A stretch of DNA of 37,721 nt, taken from positions 1 to 37,721 of the forward strand of contig NZ_JMCC02000017.1 in assembly GCF_000737335.2 (NCBI RefSeq), in the 5' to 3' direction. This DNA is from Enhygromyxa salina. GTDB lineage: Bacteria; Myxococcota_A; Polyangia; Nannocystales; Nannocystaceae. Made by a program: the position numbers and the translations under genes. Numbering within the stretch: the stretch's first letter is position 1; every line of letters starts with the position of its first letter. Of the stretch, positions 36,616 through 37,721 are shown piece by piece. Under the pieces are notes generated by a model, which did no database searches, had not been told where the DNA came from, and saw only the letters and a list, made by a program, of their open reading frames with translations.

Positions 36616-37635
36616 ATGTCTGAGCCAGCGGTGATCGGGGCGTTCGAGCTTGGCCTTCAGTGGCCAACCTTCGATCCCTTCTTGTTCTGCGTCCACCACG
36701 ACGATCGCTACCCGGCCGGCAACGAGCAGCTCGGGCCGCAGGCCAGCCTCGCGGGTCGCAAGATCGGCATGGACTTCGAGGGCAAGGACGGCTGGCGCAT
36801 GTATCACGGCGACGTCGTCCCTGGGTTTCCCCAACATCCCCATCGCGGGTTCGAGACGGTGACCCTGGCCCGGCGCGGCTACATCGATCACTCGGACTCA
36901 CTCGGCGCCAAGGCGCGGTTTGGCCACGGCGACTGTCAGTGGATGACGGCCGGTCGCGGGATCGTGCACGCAGAGATGTTTCCGCTGCTCGACCGCGAGG
37001 CCCCCAATCCGACCGAGCTGTTTCAGATCTGGCTGAACTTGCCCAGCACCGACAAGTTGGTCGATCCCCACTTCACGATGTTGTGGGACCAGCTGATCCC
37101 CAAGCCCAGCTTCACCGACGCGCACGGTCGGGTCACTCACGTCGCGGTGGTGGCGGGGCAGATCGGCGAGCATCGGGGACCGCCGCCGCCGCCGAACTCA
37201 TGGGCAGCGCGGGCGGACGCGGAGGTCGGGATCTGGACCCTTCGCATGCAACCCGGGGCCAGCTGGCGGCTACCGGCGGCCAGCCCCGGCTTGAATCGCA
37301 CCCTTTATTTCTTCGCGGGCAGCTCGATCCGGATCGACGGCGCGAACTTGGATCAGCACGCAGGCATCCGGGTGCGATCCGATGTCGAGCTGTCGCTCGA
37401 CAACGGCACCACCGAAGCCGAGCTGCTCGTGCTGCAGGGCCGCCCGATCGACGAGCCGGTCGCGCAACACGGACCGTTCGTCATGAACACCCGCGCCGAG
37501 ATCCAGCAAGCGATGGACGACTTCCGCAAGGACGGCTACGGCGGCTGGCCGTGGCCGCGCGCGGATCCAGTTCACGGCCGCGAGCAGGGCCGGTTTGCGA
37601 TCCACGCCGACGGCCGCGAGGAAGCCGCCGAATAG
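36616..37635 (+). CDS. Pirin family protein
   Basis: 339 residues, ATG at 36616. A bicupin of the pirin family. The N-terminal cupin carries the metal-binding set: His74 and His76 in QHPHRGFETVT, His118 and Glu120 in MTAGRGIVHAEM, which bind iron in known pirins. The segment LFQIWLNLP and the C-terminal cupin text (ELLVLQGRPIDEPVAQHGPF) match the family. Bacterial pirins include quercetin-dioxygenase-like enzymes and redox-sensing interaction proteins; this one cannot be assigned. It is longer than the typical 230-290 residues because of a long C-terminal tail (WPWPRADPVHGREQGRFAIH). A repeat copy begins 6 bp after the stop. Confidence 0.93.
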   Translation: MSEPAVIGAFELGLQWPTFDPFLFCVHHDDRYPAGNEQLGPQASLAGRKIGMDFEGKDGWRMYHGDVVPGFPQHPHRGFETVTLARRGYIDHSDSLGAKARFGHGDCQWMTAGRGIVHAEMFPLLDREAPNPTELFQIWLNLPSTDKLVDPHFTMLWDQLIPKPSFTDAHGRVTHVAVVAGQIGEHRGPPPPPNSWAARADAEVGIWTLRMQPGASWRLPAASPGLNRTLYFFAGSSIRIDGANLDQHAGIRVRSDVELSLDNGTTEAELLVLQGRPIDEPVAQHGPFVMNTRAEIQQAMDDFRKDGYGGWPWPRADPVHGREQGRFAIHADGREEAAE

Positions 37636-37640
37636 CGAGG

Positions 37641-37721
37641 CTGAAAACAGCTCGCTGCCCAGGGTGAAGCAGTCTACGAAGGCGTCCGCAAGCGGGCGAG
37701 AAGCCCTCGCCCGAGCTGAAA
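37641..37721 (-). repeat. Dispersed 75-bp repeat, full copy at the end of the window
   Basis: Read on the minus strand, TTTCAGCTCGGGCGAGGGCT through CTTCACCCTGGGCAGCGAGC and ending GCTGTTTTCAGC. This is the best single copy, with both hairpins (CGGGCGAG/CTCGCCCG and GAGCTG-TTTT-CAGCTC). It may continue beyond the window as an array. It could act as a transcription end after the pirin gene. Confidence 0.9.

Overview
The window is about 37.7 kb of very high-GC DNA that reads like a myxobacterium, probably of the Nannocystineae type (inference). The supporting signs are a Ser/Thr kinase fused to a TPR tail, lipoproteins with Gly-Asp linkers, myxobacterial Cys-rich and MopE-like repeats, a TIGR02996-type protein, GTG starts, and tightly packed operons with ATGA/GTGA overlaps. 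No rRNA, tRNA, transposase, phage gene or CRISPR array was seen.

Layout: 1-235 holds three copies of a ~52-bp repeat. 253-2094 is a divergent pair (an unknown protein and a TIGR02996/LRR-like protein). 2172-3814 holds a lower-GC gene remnant, a QueD/PTPS-like gene and a convergent thioesterase. 3881-7912 is a small secondary-metabolism locus: a P450 (+) converges on an operon (-) of small membrane protein, nitroreductase-like flavoprotein, type III polyketide synthase and ICMT-like methyltransferase. 7993-10439 encodes two paralogous TPR-like haem lipoproteins. 10533-15698 holds a tandem universal stress protein, a CPBP membrane protease and the kinase-TPR protein. 15700-17120 holds a repeat array and a DNA-methyltransferase-like gene with a lysine-rich, histone-H1-like tail, divergent from aconitase (17342-20029). 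20096-25905 is a MacB/LolD-type ABC operon with three successive membrane-fusion lipoproteins. 25951-26175 is an array of 75-bp palindromic repeats. 26218-28631 holds an RpoD-like sigma factor, an AT-rich divergent control region and a LuxR-type response regulator. 28660-35678 holds three large surface lipoproteins (myxobacterial Cys-rich, IgGFc-binding-like, MopE-like) around prfC. 35899-37635 holds adenylate kinase and a pirin, and the window ends in another copy of the dispersed repeat.

How the genes relate: housekeeping genes (acnA, prfC, adk, sigma factor) are interleaved with envelope, signalling and metabolite genes. The most unusual items are the methyltransferase with an H1-like tail whose 3' end has been copied into a tandem array; the dispersed hairpin repeat that occurs between genes and also supplies the N-terminus of one lipoprotein; the three-adaptor ABC operon; and the paired TPR-haem lipoproteins. 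All functions are read from sequence motifs only; no database search was run.
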